DNA from: Desulfatitalea tepidiphila
GTDB lineage: Bacteria; Desulfobacterota; Desulfobacteria; Desulfobacterales; Desulfosarcinaceae
NCBI RefSeq assembly: GCF_001293685.1
Contig: NZ_BCAG01000003.1
Location: 1,860,001 to 1,924,000, forward strand
Direction: 5' to 3'
DNA: 64,000 nt
Shown here: positions 19,466 through 29,228 of the stretch, piece by piece
Layout of the letters: the number at the start of each line of letters is the position of its first letter
How positions within the stretch are numbered: position 1 is the first letter of the stretch
Made by a program: the position numbers and the translations under genes
Notes under the pieces: generated by a model
The model's input: only the letters and a program-made list of their open reading frames with translations
What the model was told of the DNA's origin: nothing
Database searches by the model: none

Positions 19466-20793
19466 ATGAACTCGGACCTTTCCAGCCTGCCTGATGATGC
19501 TCGCTTATCCAAGAACGATATTGCTTCTTTGATCGAATTCGTCGAACAAAAGTACGAGGAAAAGATCCATTATCTTGAAGAGCGCATCCGCTTGCTGCAA
19601 AACGAGCTGTTCGGCCGAAAGAGTGAAAACGCTATCCTGAAGATCACCGCCAGCTTCCCATTTTTACTTCATCCGAGGGCGAATCCGAAGCCCAGACGAC
19701 ACCTGTTGATGATACGACCGTGATCCCGGCGCACACGCGCAAAAAGCGTGGCCGCAAACCGCTGCCTGAGCATCTGCCACGTGTTGAGATCATCCACGAT
19801 CTGCCCGAGGAACAAAAGGTGTGTGCCTGCGGCGCAGCGTTAAGCCGCATCGGCCAGGACACCTGCGAAAAGCTGGACTATGTGCCGGCCAAAGTGCGCG
19901 TGCTTCGCCACATTCGCTACAAGTATGCGTGCAAATGCTGCGAAGGGGTTGAAGACGACGGCCCCACGGTCAAGATCGCGCCGGCTCCCGTGCAATTGAT
20001 CGAAAAATCGATGGCCACCGATGGCCTTTTGGCCCACATTATCGTGTCCAAGTTTGCCGATGCCCTGCCGCTGTACCGCCAACAAAAGATATTTGCCCGC
20101 CTGGGTGTGGATTTATCCCGGGCGGCCATGGCCAATTGGGTGGTTCAAGCGGCCGAGCGGTGCGCTCCCTTAATCGAACTTTTGGAACAAGAGATCCGCA
20201 GCGGTCCTTTGATCCAGATGGACGAAACGCCGCTTCAGGTTTTAAAAGAGCCGGGCCGCGCCAATACCAAAACCCTGGCCGACGAGGCCCTGGACTATAT
20301 CGGCAAACTGTACCAGATCGAAAAGCTGGCGCGTGAATCCCAGATGAGCATCGAACAGATCCACGTCCTTCGTCAGGAAAAGACCCAGCCCATCCTGGAA
20401 GCGTTTGAAAAATGGCTCCAAAAGACCCAACCGCTGACACCCCCTCAGGGCCTTTTGGGCATAGCCATCAACTATGCCTTGCGCAACTGGGACAAACTGA
20501 CGGTATACACCGGCGATGGCCGTTTAAAACCGGACAACAACGCTGCTGAAAATGCCATCCGGCCGTTCGTTCTAGGTCGAAAGAATTGGCTCTTTGCAGG
20601 CGCCCCCAATGGTGCAGATGCCGCCGCCAACTTCTTTAGCCTGATCGAGACCGCCAGGGCCAATGGGTTGGAGCCTCATTCCTATCTTCGCTGTCTTTTT
20701 GAACAACTTCCGATTGTCAAAGATCCAAACGAGTATCGCGCCCTGCTGCCTCAGAATATCGATCCGGAATTGATCAGCGCATCCCGCGCATAG
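19466..20793 (+). pseudogene. tnpC: IS66 transposase TnpC, frameshifted and internally deleted
   Basis: The N-terminus MNSDLSSLPDDARLSKNDIASL leads to a coiled coil and FGRKSE. A missing A near 19628 then moves the frame away from the expected RYPEDHRQLPIFTSSEGE. The second frame restarts at 19720 with the zinc-binding-like CACG/CKCC region, QMDETPLQVLKEPGRANT and DNNAAENAIRPFVLGRKNW. Between ANTKT and LADEALDYIGKLY some 70-80 residues normal for IS66 are absent. These include the second catalytic Asp region and the GCWAH-RRKF motif. The enzyme cannot be active. Confidence 0.88.
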
Positions 20794-20968
20794 CCGCACG
20801 TGTACTTCCTTTGACGCTTACTCCATTTTGGCTATACCACCTCAAAGTTGTCCGAAAAGATCTTAACAAATTCAGATCAACCTTGGTCATTTGAATAAAT
20901 ACAAGTTACATTTTCTGCACTGCAATTACGATTTTTTGCACCTAAAAATAATCATCGATAAAGCAAAG

Positions 20969-21940
20969 CTATAATCCTATAATATTGAGTACCTGTGCTT
21001 TTAAAGCTTCAATTCTTCCAATCCAGTCCTTTTCCAGATTCGATTTAAGTGTTGAAATCCCATATTGCAGATTCTCAATATTTGCAGATGCTTGTTTAAC
21101 CCCCGAGGCAATTGATTCTGCCGAGGCATCAACATAAATGCAGCCGGAACTGAAATACTCTCTTAGAGCCTTTGTATTTGACAAAATTAGAGGTTTAGAA
21201 AGAGCCATGGCTTCATAAGCTCCACAGACCAAGCAATTCTCCCGCAAAGTCAGATCCATGACGAGGTCCGCCGAGTTTAATAATGCCCAATAATCTTGCT
21301 CTGGGATGAATCCAAGCAGGGTCACATTGTCTGGCACGCTAATAGCATCAATTATATTATTATATCTGCCCGTTATATGTATTGTGATATCTGGTGGTAA
21401 TAATTTCGATGCCTTTATGACATCCATGTATGGCTCATCATCACTAAATGTGCAAATATATGCAATTGACACCTTTCCTGGCAAGTTGTATTTGTTGACA
21501 CCTTTAACGACCGGAATTTTATCTGGCAAAACAAAGCCCTTCCCACCATTTTTTTCAACAGCCCGCTTTAATTGATTATTCGTCACTATTGTAAGGTCAG
21601 AATTCCTCTGAATCCATCTTGCAATAGCCATAACCGTTGTATTCTTTCCTTCCAAAGGATAGATACCACTATTGTGAGCGTCGATAATCACTTTGAAATG
21701 AAAAATTTTGCTAACCAGAATTATTAAAATTGCCAATACAATTGATGGGTTTTGAGCTGCGACAATGTCAGGCGAAGCATTAAATATTGCTGAGATGGTT
21801 TTAAAGGACGATTTAAAATATCTATAGAAAAATGGTACTTTAAAATCAAATTCATATAATTGCCAACCTAAAGAGGAACTGATACCATAATTTCGACGTT
21901 GAAACTCCCACGTAATCCAGAGCCCATTTATGTTATTCAT
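20969..21940 (-). CDS. Glycosyltransferase, GT4-like
   Basis: The 323-residue product (start at MNNINGLW, after GTAGGAGC) has a Rossmann-type GT-B layout. A donor-side motif, LRENCLVCGAYEAMALSKPLILSN, corresponds to the E-x7-E element of GT4 enzymes. The N-terminal part contains DAHNSGIYPLEGKN. A longer start at 22012 is unlikely because it would run through the terminator hairpin of the preceding gene. It probably adds a sugar in the EPS repeat, and donor and acceptor cannot be told. It is AT-rich and sits next to the IS3 nest. Confidence 0.78.
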   Translation of the reverse strand: MNNINGLWITWEFQRRNYGISSSLGWQLYEFDFKVPFFYRYFKSSFKTISAIFNASPDIVAAQNPSIVLAILIILVSKIFHFKVIIDAHNSGIYPLEGKNTTVMAIARWIQRNSDLTIVTNNQLKRAVEKNGGKGFVLPDKIPVVKGVNKYNLPGKVSIAYICTFSDDEPYMDVIKASKLLPPDITIHITGRYNNIIDAISVPDNVTLLGFIPEQDYWALLNSADLVMDLTLRENCLVCGAYEAMALSKPLILSNTKALREYFSSGCIYVDASAESIASGVKQASANIENLQYGISTLKSNLEKDWIGRIEALKAQVLNIIGL

Positions 21941-21956
21941 GATGCTCCTACAATAA

Positions 21957-21985
21957 CAAAAAGGCATCCGCGGCGGATGCCTTTT
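21957..21985 (-). terminator. Rho-independent terminator
   Basis: The hairpin GGCATCC-GCGGC-GGATGCC is followed on the minus strand by TTTTTG. It ends the transcript of the beta-helix protein gene and lies just before the GT start. Confidence 0.85.
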
Positions 21986-22063
21986 GTGAACTGAAATAAA
22001 TGATCTATGCAATACATAATCTCGTAGTATAGAAGAACGAAATATTTATTTGTGTTGACCAAT

Positions 22064-24514
22064 TCATTGCGTCACCATTTTTAGGTTTTCCGGCGGTTTA
22101 ACTACGGTTTTAATGACACTCCAATATGACCACTCGGAGTTGTTACCCCCCGAGTCTGACTGGCGCACTCTTATAAAATAAACTGTATTTTCATGTAATT
22201 TTGTATTTCCTGCAAGGGCTCCTTGAAACTCACCTGTTGAACTGTTAACTGTTAACGAATTGCCATCCCCAAGGGTCTCCCCTGCCCATACCAACCCAGT
22301 CTCGCCCTTTGATGAACTGACTTGTACCTCAAAACCGCCTTGGGAATCTCCGGAATCAGGATCTTCAAAACCGGATTTAGTCAGAGTTGGATTAACAGGT
22401 GATAATACAGGTCCAATAGGAGCCGTTGAAATAACGATGTTATCTAAATATCTTTCTCTATAACCTGGTGCACCGCCATTCCAATAATTTCCAAATAAAA
22501 TGGCATTGATACCATATTCCTGCCACTCGCCTGTCCAATCAAGATTGGAATAACCGCCTTCCAAACGTCCGTCTATCCAGCATTCAAATACTCCGTCTGC
22601 AAGACCTGGTGTGTTAAGTTTTACATGAATTTCAACCAGATGCCATGAATTGCTCATCACAGAATCATATATCGGAGTGCCCCCTTTTTTTGCCCCTAAC
22701 CATGTTAAGCCATTAAAATCATTGTAACCGGAGGTGGCTAATGAGTTACCGGAAATACCAGTGGCTGGATCCATCTTGATGACAGTATCACCGTCTTCCC
22801 CCCATAAATGGGCAACCATTGCTTGGGACCAATCTGATCGGGCGAAACTGGTTGCACGGGTCAGCTTGAAGGGATTGCCTGTCCATCCTTCTGATGTTTT
22901 GAGATAGAACCTCCAGTAGATTTCACGAAAATCAGTTTCAGTATTTCCTTTGGATGCTACTGGATTACGTCCAAACATATACCAAAATGACCCCGCATCT
23001 ACCTGACCAGTATTCCACCTGACACGCAACCCGTTCGTGGCTCCGACGCCTATACCGCTAACGACCGCACAGTCGCCATTATTGCTATTATAAAAAATGT
23101 ATTTATCAGTCATGGTTTCAGGACCATCAAAATCGTCTTGGAAAAGAATGGCATTACTATGCACATCGCGATCTATTTCCACAGCGAGGAACTGAGGTGT
23201 AAAAGGTGGATTGGAACTTGATATGGGAACCGGTGTTGGGGTCGGCTCTACTGGGGTTGAACTACCCAAACCTACCGCTGAAATGTCAGCCCCCATATCC
23301 TTCCCGTCGCTTGCTGCACGGTACCCCAATGAGGTTGAATTAAGCGCAAAACCTTCAATTGAGCTTGGAGAGTCACCGCCAACAAATGTGAGCTCTCCTG
23401 ACAATGATCCATCATCCTGTCGGAAATACGATTGCCAGCTTGATAGGTTGTAATTCACACGATTGTTAATCACTGCTGTACCAGATGGGTATAAATTATG
23501 ATGCAATGTTGAATAGTGGGGCCAACTGCCATATCTGAACACTTCGACTGTATTTGAAAAAACATTGTCACGCATAGTATTGTACTGGGCTCCGGATCCA
23601 TCATTGCTTGAAGATCGAATTAACTGGATGGCGCCTCCGTAGAAAGTATTGTGCCTTATAATATTATGGTCGCCACCTGCATTGCTGCCGTCATCACCAG
23701 TCCCACCATCTTCCCCTATGAGCATACCGCAGTTTACAAATAAATTATCATGAATGTCAGCGTACTGTGATACGGTAACAATTCCACTGCTATTATTATA
23801 AAAGTAGTTATAGGCAAACTCAATCCCTGTATTTTCGGGAATACATGTATGCTTATAATAAATGGCTCTGGGAAAATTATTAAAAACAGTTCGAAAAACC
23901 TTAATACCCTGAGATCTAAAGACAAAAACACCAGCAGTGTTGATATTTCCCCATCTGTTAGGGCCTGTAAAATCACAATTTTCAACTTGCCCGTAACTTG
24001 CCCTTGCAGCCTGAAACCGAACGAGGCCTATGTTTTCACTTCCACCTTCACCAGTAAGCACTCCCCTACAGTCAGAGATTTTAAAATGAGTTGCATTGTT
24101 TGTGTTGCCGATGTACCAGAAAGTACCAGGCCCTGTGAATGCAATCCCTTGCACCTCATAGTAATCTCTATCAATGTAGATGGCCCTGTTAACGGAACTA
24201 ATAAATGAGACTGTTTGATTAGAATAATTTGTGAAAAGAACGCGATTTGAACTCGATGAAGGATTAGGGTTTGATTTTGTTTCAATTGTTGACTGGATTG
24301 GATATTCACCTTGAGTAAAATAGACTGTATCACCCGGATTTACAGATGAAAAAGCCCTTGATACAGTACGCCAAGGATGGCTGATATCATTTTGTTCATA
24401 AGAGTAATTATCGTTTCCTCCTTGTGATACATACAAATCTTTGGCATAAACAATATTTCCACTTATCATGATTATAAAGAATAATTCAAAGATTCTAAGA
24501 AAAATAGAGCGCAT
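22064..24514 (-). CDS. Secreted right-handed beta-helix protein with a lyase-like C-terminal part
   Basis: The 816-residue product has a signal peptide ending IVYA. The region to about residue 400 is a parallel beta-helix of the PbH1 type, opening DLYVSQGGNDN and with repeated N-x-F/I turns such as NYFYNNSSGI and IIRHNTFYGG. A Pro/Thr linker (about 425-445) leads to a domain of about 230 residues that resembles polysaccharide-lyase or concanavalin-like folds (DDFDGPETM..., WHLVEIHVKLN). An FN3-like end follows. It has no PEP-CTERM anchor. It may bind or trim the EPS outside the cell. It has its own sigma-54-like promoter and terminator, so it is a separate transcript inside the locus. Confidence 0.78.
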   Translation of the reverse strand: MRSIFLRIFELFFIIMISGNIVYAKDLYVSQGGNDNYSYEQNDISHPWRTVSRAFSSVNPGDTVYFTQGEYPIQSTIETKSNPNPSSSSNRVLFTNYSNQTVSFISSVNRAIYIDRDYYEVQGIAFTGPGTFWYIGNTNNATHFKISDCRGVLTGEGGSENIGLVRFQAARASYGQVENCDFTGPNRWGNINTAGVFVFRSQGIKVFRTVFNNFPRAIYYKHTCIPENTGIEFAYNYFYNNSSGIVTVSQYADIHDNLFVNCGMLIGEDGGTGDDGSNAGGDHNIIRHNTFYGGAIQLIRSSSNDGSGAQYNTMRDNVFSNTVEVFRYGSWPHYSTLHHNLYPSGTAVINNRVNYNLSSWQSYFRQDDGSLSGELTFVGGDSPSSIEGFALNSTSLGYRAASDGKDMGADISAVGLGSSTPVEPTPTPVPISSSNPPFTPQFLAVEIDRDVHSNAILFQDDFDGPETMTDKYIFYNSNNGDCAVVSGIGVGATNGLRVRWNTGQVDAGSFWYMFGRNPVASKGNTETDFREIYWRFYLKTSEGWTGNPFKLTRATSFARSDWSQAMVAHLWGEDGDTVIKMDPATGISGNSLATSGYNDFNGLTWLGAKKGGTPIYDSVMSNSWHLVEIHVKLNTPGLADGVFECWIDGRLEGGYSNLDWTGEWQEYGINAILFGNYWNGGAPGYRERYLDNIVISTAPIGPVLSPVNPTLTKSGFEDPDSGDSQGGFEVQVSSSKGETGLVWAGETLGDGNSLTVNSSTGEFQGALAGNTKLHENTVYFIRVRQSDSGGNNSEWSYWSVIKTVVKPPENLKMVTQ

Positions 24515-24587
24515 AGTTTCCTCCAGCTAATAAATTCTAAATCAAGCCTATTTCGAGAACGTTTTGCTCATGGCCTGAAATATGATA

Positions 24588-24603
24588 TGCAAAAATATTG
24601 CCA
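24588..24603 (-). promoter_or_regulatory. Candidate sigma-54 promoter of the beta-helix protein
   Basis: Read on the minus strand the site is TGGCAATATTTTTGCA, matching TGGCA of the -24 box and TTGCA of the -12 box at exact spacing. It is 74 bases before the ATG at 24514. The remainder of the 267-base gap holds nothing else I can name. Confidence 0.6.
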
Positions 24604-24781
24604 TAAACCCAATTGATATATATTCCGTTGCATTTAGTGGGAATACTCGCAACTGTAATTGTTACGATTCTCTCTCCCATAAAAGCTTTATTTTGGGCAA
24701 TAGAACCGTATCATTATAATCGGTAAAGGATATACAAATACGAATTATTTATTTCTGCTGGGCAATGACAGCCATCGTTAT

Positions 24782-25894
24782 TCATAAATTACCCAATACT
24801 GATTTGTATATTTCGCAGTATTTTTCAGTCATTTGCATTGATGAAAATCTTTCTTTAATTGTTTTGCGAGCTTCTTTTCCGTACCTTGTTATCAATGATT
24901 GATCATAAACAAGTGTCTCTATGCAAGATCCTAATTCTAAAACATTATTTGGAGCTATACTCAGCCCGTTAATTCCATGCCCAATAACATTTACAATCTC
25001 ACCAACTTTGGCAGCGATAACAGCTTTTTCGCAGGCCATGGCCTCCAGCATGGCCATAGGCAAACCTTCAGCAAGTGATGGTATCAGGAAAATATCAATC
25101 ACAGATAAGATTTGCGATATGTTTTCCTGCCTTCCGGCAAAAATGATGATATTTTCTAGATTCTTATTTTTAACTTCTACTTTTAGGTATCGTTCAAATG
25201 GCCCATCGCCAACAATTAACAACCGAATATTAGGTAAATTCTTTTTAGACAAACACTCAATAACAATTTTATGGTTCTTTTCCGGCGTGAGACTGGAAAT
25301 CATACCTAAAACGATTTCGCTCTCGGAAATGCCAAACTTTTTTAACAAATCTAAATTCTTTGAACGCTTATAAAAACGACTGATATCAATGCCATTAGAA
25401 ACCTCAGCAGTATTATTCAATCCAAATTTATGCATCTCCTGCACTAATTCCCTTGAAACGCCAACAACCATATCAAAAAAATAGAGGAACATTATATCCA
25501 TCAGTCGGTAGATTTTTAATCGGCAGGTGGATTTTTTCCATAAATGATTGGTGGATATCTTAGGGAGCCCTGTAAGGGAGGCGATACCATAGAAATCTTC
25601 TTTATAGCCGTGGCAATGAAGGACATCGACTGAATTCTTGTGAACAAATTTATTAATCTCTGAAGCACAATTCAGTGGAAAAGCTTTATTGCTTTCAAAT
25701 ACTGCATATTGCAAATCATTGGCTCGGGCATGATCTAAAAATTGGGGATTCGGGTCTGAAAATTCTTTAATAATACCGATGATCGAATTAAAACCAAATT
25801 TGTGCGAATTCTTGGCGATTTCCAGTATAACATTTTCCGCCCCAAGCATTGATCCTGAGCTTCTTAAGTGCAAAACTTTTTTTTTAAATTCCAT
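24782..25894 (-). CDS. Glycosyltransferase family 4
   Basis: The 370-residue product has the GT4 two-domain layout. The N-terminal domain opens VLHLRSSGSMLGAENVILEI, where GAE aligns with the usual GG-E/Q donor loop. The C-terminal domain has IPSLAEGLPMAMLEAMACEKAVIAAKVGEI with the E-x7-E pair. It likely transfers a sugar during EPS repeat assembly. Codons 4-6 are a run of nine A bases (25877-25885 on the plus strand), currently in frame, just after the start codon. The gene start lies 70 bases from the IS5 copy 2 end. Confidence 0.88.
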   Translation of the reverse strand: MEFKKKVLHLRSSGSMLGAENVILEIAKNSHKFGFNSIIGIIKEFSDPNPQFLDHARANDLQYAVFESNKAFPLNCASEINKFVHKNSVDVLHCHGYKEDFYGIASLTGLPKISTNHLWKKSTCRLKIYRLMDIMFLYFFDMVVGVSRELVQEMHKFGLNNTAEVSNGIDISRFYKRSKNLDLLKKFGISESEIVLGMISSLTPEKNHKIVIECLSKKNLPNIRLLIVGDGPFERYLKVEVKNKNLENIIIFAGRQENISQILSVIDIFLIPSLAEGLPMAMLEAMACEKAVIAAKVGEIVNVIGHGINGLSIAPNNVLELGSCIETLVYDQSLITRYGKEARKTIKERFSSMQMTEKYCEIYKSVLGNL

Positions 25895-25963
25895 AGTATT
25901 TTCTTTTTCAAAATTATATCTGTATGATCAGCGACAGTTATAGTTATCGAAGAAAAAATAGTT

Positions 25964-27398
25964 GAGACCTTTGCACAACCACCCTCCCCAGCCGTGCGCA
26001 TTACCTGGGGTGGCCGCATATTTTACTTCTATCTCGCTTTAAAAATTCGCATAAATACTACGAAATACGTTTATCCTATTGTTATCTATGTTTATTTATG
26101 TCATAATGCTTCTAAATTTCAATCTATCAGGAGGCATCATGGCATACCGTAAACCCCAACGCTACTTTTCCTTCGCCGACCTTGCCGTCGAAAAGCATGC
26201 CGATAAAAACCGCGCCCTGGCCGTGCTCAAGCAGCTCAATTTGACCATCGACTGGAATCCTATCAAAAAACTCCTGGACCAATTCTACCAAACCGGCAAA
26301 CAGATCGAAGGCGGCAAGGCCTACCCGCCCCTTTTGCTATTCAAATGCCTGCTGCTTTTAAAAATGGTTTCAGATCCCCTCCGACCCGGAGCTCGAAAGC
26401 CAGATCAACGACCGCATCTCCTTTAAATCCTTCCTGGGATTGCCCCTGGATCAGGCCGCTCCGGATCACTCCACCTTTTCCAGATTCCGCAGCCGCCTGT
26501 CCAAGCAAGCCATGATAAAGCTCAACAGCGCGCTGCTTGCCCAGCTGCATCAGCACGGGATCACCGTCAATGAAGGCGTCGCCATCGATGCCCGCCTCGT
26601 TAAATCCGCTTCAAAACCAGTCTCAAACGATAAGCTCACCGAGCTTCGCGACAAAAACGCCGGCCCCGACGGCAACCTGGATAAAAACGGCAATCCGAAA
26701 AAATTCTCCCGCGATCTTGAATCCGACTGGACCATCAAAAACGATCTCCCCCATTTCGGCCTGAAAGAACATGCCGCAGTCGAGGTGGAAAATGGACTGA
26801 TTTTGTCAACCACCCTCACCCCGGCCTCCCACAGCGACTCGACCTATCTGCCCTATGCCACCATCTACAGCATGCATACCGATCAGAAAATCGATGTGGT
26901 CTATGCCGACAAGGGCTATGCCGGCGCCCCGAATCGAAACTTTCTTGCCATGAACCAAATCGCCGACGGCATCATGCGAAAAAACAATATCAACGCTTCC
27001 CTTACCGAAGCCGAAATCGCCAGAAACAAATCCATCTCCAAAAAACGATACATTGTCGAACAGTATTTTGGCCTGGCCACCCTGTTTGATGATCGCAGCC
27101 GGGCACGGTTTACCACCATTGTGAAAAACAGCATCGATGCCATGTTTAGGCAGTTTGCCTTCTGCAACCTGCAAAAAGGGGCCCGGATTTTAAGGCGCCT
27201 TCCCGCATAGCGGGGGCATAGGTGCGCCTGGAGCCTCAGATCCAGGCAAATCGGCTCTGGGACAGGGCCAATATGGGGCAGTCGAGCCATTCCGAAAGCG
27301 AAAAAAGTGCTCCGAACCGCCGACCAGTCGGCCGCAAGTTGAAAAATTGGCTCCGAAAATGAAAAACTTGAGGAATGTGAGCTCAATTCAAACCTCTC
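25964..27398 (+). mobile_element. IS5-family element, copy 2
   Basis: The left end GAGACCTTTGCAC and the right end, read inward GAGAGGTTTGAAT, are imperfect inverted repeats. From the left end to about 27343 it appears identical to copy 3 (offset 11601 bases). The last 55 bases differ at many positions. It interrupts an IS3 orfB just after its start (MIDRSVK), and the other half of that IS3 is absent on the far side. Confidence 0.88.
26139..27210 (+). pseudogene. IS5-family transposase with one frameshift (copy 2)
   Basis: Translation starts MAYRKPQRYFSFADLAVEKHAD after an AGGAGG site and stays in frame to KCLLLLK. There TTTTAAAAATGG has one base more than copy 1 (TTCAAAAATGG). The second frame resumes with PLDQAAPDHSTFSRFRSRLS and carries the catalytic blocks AIDARLVKSASKP, VYADKGYAG and YIVEQYFG to the end. 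Joining the two needs a +1 shift, not the -1 shift common in IS elements, so I call it broken. The identical defect in copy 3 shows one descends from the other after the mutation. Confidence 0.85.
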
Positions 27399-27438
27399 TT
27401 CACGGAGCGGTCGATCATCTTTTTCCTGTCCTGCCGCT

Positions 27439-27720
27439 TTAAAAGCCGAGCTTGCGTGATAAAAAATCGTTGTCCACCTTCAGTTTACCGATCTGCCGGT
27501 GCAGTTTGCCGACCTGGGAAGCACTTTGCTTCTTTGTCTTTTGGTGTTTGTCAAAGATGTCCGCCGCACCGTCGAGCAACGATTTTTTCCAGGTGGCGAT
27601 CATTGTGGGGTGGACACCAAAGCGTTGAGCCAGTTCGGCGGTGGTCTCCTCGTTGCGGATGGCCGCCAAGGCCACTTTGGCCTTGAAATCGGCACTGTAC
27701 TTTTTACGCTTGTTGCTCAT
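27439..27720 (-). pseudogene. IS3-family orfA, element truncated downstream
   Basis: The 93-residue product begins [21 protein letters not shown] and has the helix-turn-helix [19 protein letters not shown] followed by a leucine-zipper-like region, the normal OrfA of IS3. Its own frame is intact. The following orfB is cut after MIDRSVK by IS5 copy 2. A likely end of this IS3 is the inverted element TGTCCAAATTTTGGGGAC near 27760. The rest of the gap to 28011 has no gene. Confidence 0.85.
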
Positions 27721-27873
27721 TTCAGCTCCTTTCCGATCCTGCTGACTTCAAGCTTAACATATTGTCCAAATTTTGGGGACCGCCGCCAACTAAAACTTTG
27801 CCTACAATTTACTCAAAGGCGAAACCTACAACTATCGTCAGTCGATGGGAATGCGAAAATGTACGAAAATCGG

Positions 27874-27891
27874 GAATGAAAAGTGTACCAC
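27874..27891 (+). repeat. 18-base direct repeat, left member
   Basis: GAATGAAAAGTGTACCAC occurs here and again at 31918-31935 in the same direction. The pair brackets the ligase, glycosyltransferase and flippase genes. It probably represents ends of a lost insertion sequence. Confidence 0.7.
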
Positions 27892-28011
27892 CCTCCAGAA
27901 GCAATCATGGTAAATCTCTATTTTAAGCAGGGTTGCGTCATGACCGCAGTGGAGGTTTTACTGGATGATAAAAAGAAGGAATTCAATACTTGTTATCATT
28001 TCGATTTTATT

Positions 28012-29228
28012 TCACGACCTGTTTGCTTCGATTTGTTTAGCTACTTTCACTGTCGCAGCGATTAATCCAGTAAGGTACCAATAATGTGCATAATACAATA
28101 CAGATATAAAGGTTCCTGTTACGAAAAAGGCGAAGAGTGATACCATAAAGGATAAACCGAGTGCGGAAAAATAACCGTTATTGCAAATATCACCTATTCC
28201 ATCGTCACGTAAATTCTTTAACCAAATAATATCTTTTAGATTCAATTGAAGTAATCTGAAATAAATAAATATACCAAGAATTCCAAGCTCCGGAATTAAT
28301 GTGAACCAAAGGGAATGGGCAACACGTCCATACATTCCCCTCGTAAAACGGTCTCCCTGATACTCGTGAAATCGTATCTGAAAGTTATTCCCACCAACCC
28401 CAAGTGGATTATCAATAAACATGTCCCAGGCCGATAACCAAGAATTAATTCGCTCGGATCCTGTATTGTCTTCAGTATTGGCAATTGTTTCTATTTCGGC
28501 CCAATACTTGTCGCTAACACATAGGATCATAATTATTGCAATTAAACTTAAAATTATTAGTGTTACTATTTTTTTTTTGACATTGTCCATACGGCGAAAC
28601 AGATAGCCAAAAGGCCAACAAATCCTCCTCGTGAAAAGGATGTCACAACTGCCATAACGCCTACTATTGCAGCAAACAGATAAATATATTTATATACTTT
28701 TCGTTTTTCTTTAAAAAACAGGAAATAACAAAATGGAATCCATGTGTTCAGATATAGGCTCAGGTCATTTTCATCAGTAAAATAATTGCCCGGCCCCTTG
28801 CCACCGTGAGTAAGGCTATAAATAGAAACATAAGCCATTAGGATTATGAAAAGAAATACCAATTTCTTGAGGCGATTAATAGAATCGAGACAGAATATCA
28901 TTGATAGAGTAAATGGCAAGTACAACATTTGAGCTAAGGTTGTTTTATACGCATAATAACCATTTTTTGCAAATGGTATGTAGCACCCTAGTAGCACGAC
29001 AAAAAGCCAAAGATACCGAATCTGAGGTGCGGGAATTTTAAATATAGCATTGCGAGTAATAAGAAAAAATGACAATAAAAGTATCAAAATCATCGATGGC
29101 TTAATATTGCTGATTACAGGTAGTACTGTCTGAGGCCTACCATAGTCGAAAATTATATATAAGCAAATAAAGAAGAACCAAGCTTCTTTTTCAGGTTCAA
29201 TCTTTCTATTTTCTATATTCCCAAACAC
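28012..29228 (-). CDS. O-antigen-ligase-like membrane protein, split at an A10 tract
   Basis: The N-terminal frame (from 29228, 220 residues) and the C-terminal frame (to 28012, 192 residues) overlap at ten A bases (28569-28578 on the plus strand). With eleven or eight A bases the two would be one protein of about 405 residues. The upstream part has many helices and FDYGRPQ near its start. The downstream part has the Wzy/WaaL-type loop ERINSWLSAWDMFIDNPLGVGGNNF and later AHSLWFTLIPELG. It resembles the exosortase-associated O-glycosylation ligase family (TIGR03097). As sequenced it is off. A phase-variable switch or a sequencing undercall would both explain this. Confidence 0.82.

Larger units (their letters stand above)
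18641..20821 (+). mobile_element. IS66-family element with 8-base target duplication
   Basis: The ends are GTAACCGTCAATTTAACC and, inverted, GTAAGCGTCAAAGGAAG, the typical GTAA starts of IS66. The flanks carry the direct repeat TCCATTTT (18633-18640 and 20822-20829), the 8-base duplication expected of this family. It is inserted in the right terminal repeat of the IS3 element. Its three genes follow the order tnpA, tnpB, tnpC, but tnpC is defective. Confidence 0.93.
15554..20839 (-). mobile_element. IS3-family element carrying a group II intron and an IS66 insertion
   Basis: The terminal repeats read inward are TGGTCAAACAAAAAAGTACA at the left, continuing to CTCCG, and TGGTATAGCCAAAATGGACA at the right, continuing likewise. 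The right one is split by the IS66 and its 8-base duplication. Inside are IS3 orfA (with a stop) and orfB, which is interrupted by a group II intron. Without both insertions the element would be about 1.25 kb, normal for IS3. I see no clear target duplication (left ATG, right CCT), so the flanks may have rearranged. Confidence 0.8.

Noticed and set aside
26370-26390. Programmed frameshift in IS5 copies 2 and 3 at TTTTAAAAATGG
   Set aside because: Joining the frames needs +1 (or -2), and copy 1 lacks the extra base, so an inherited one-base insertion is more likely than recoding.
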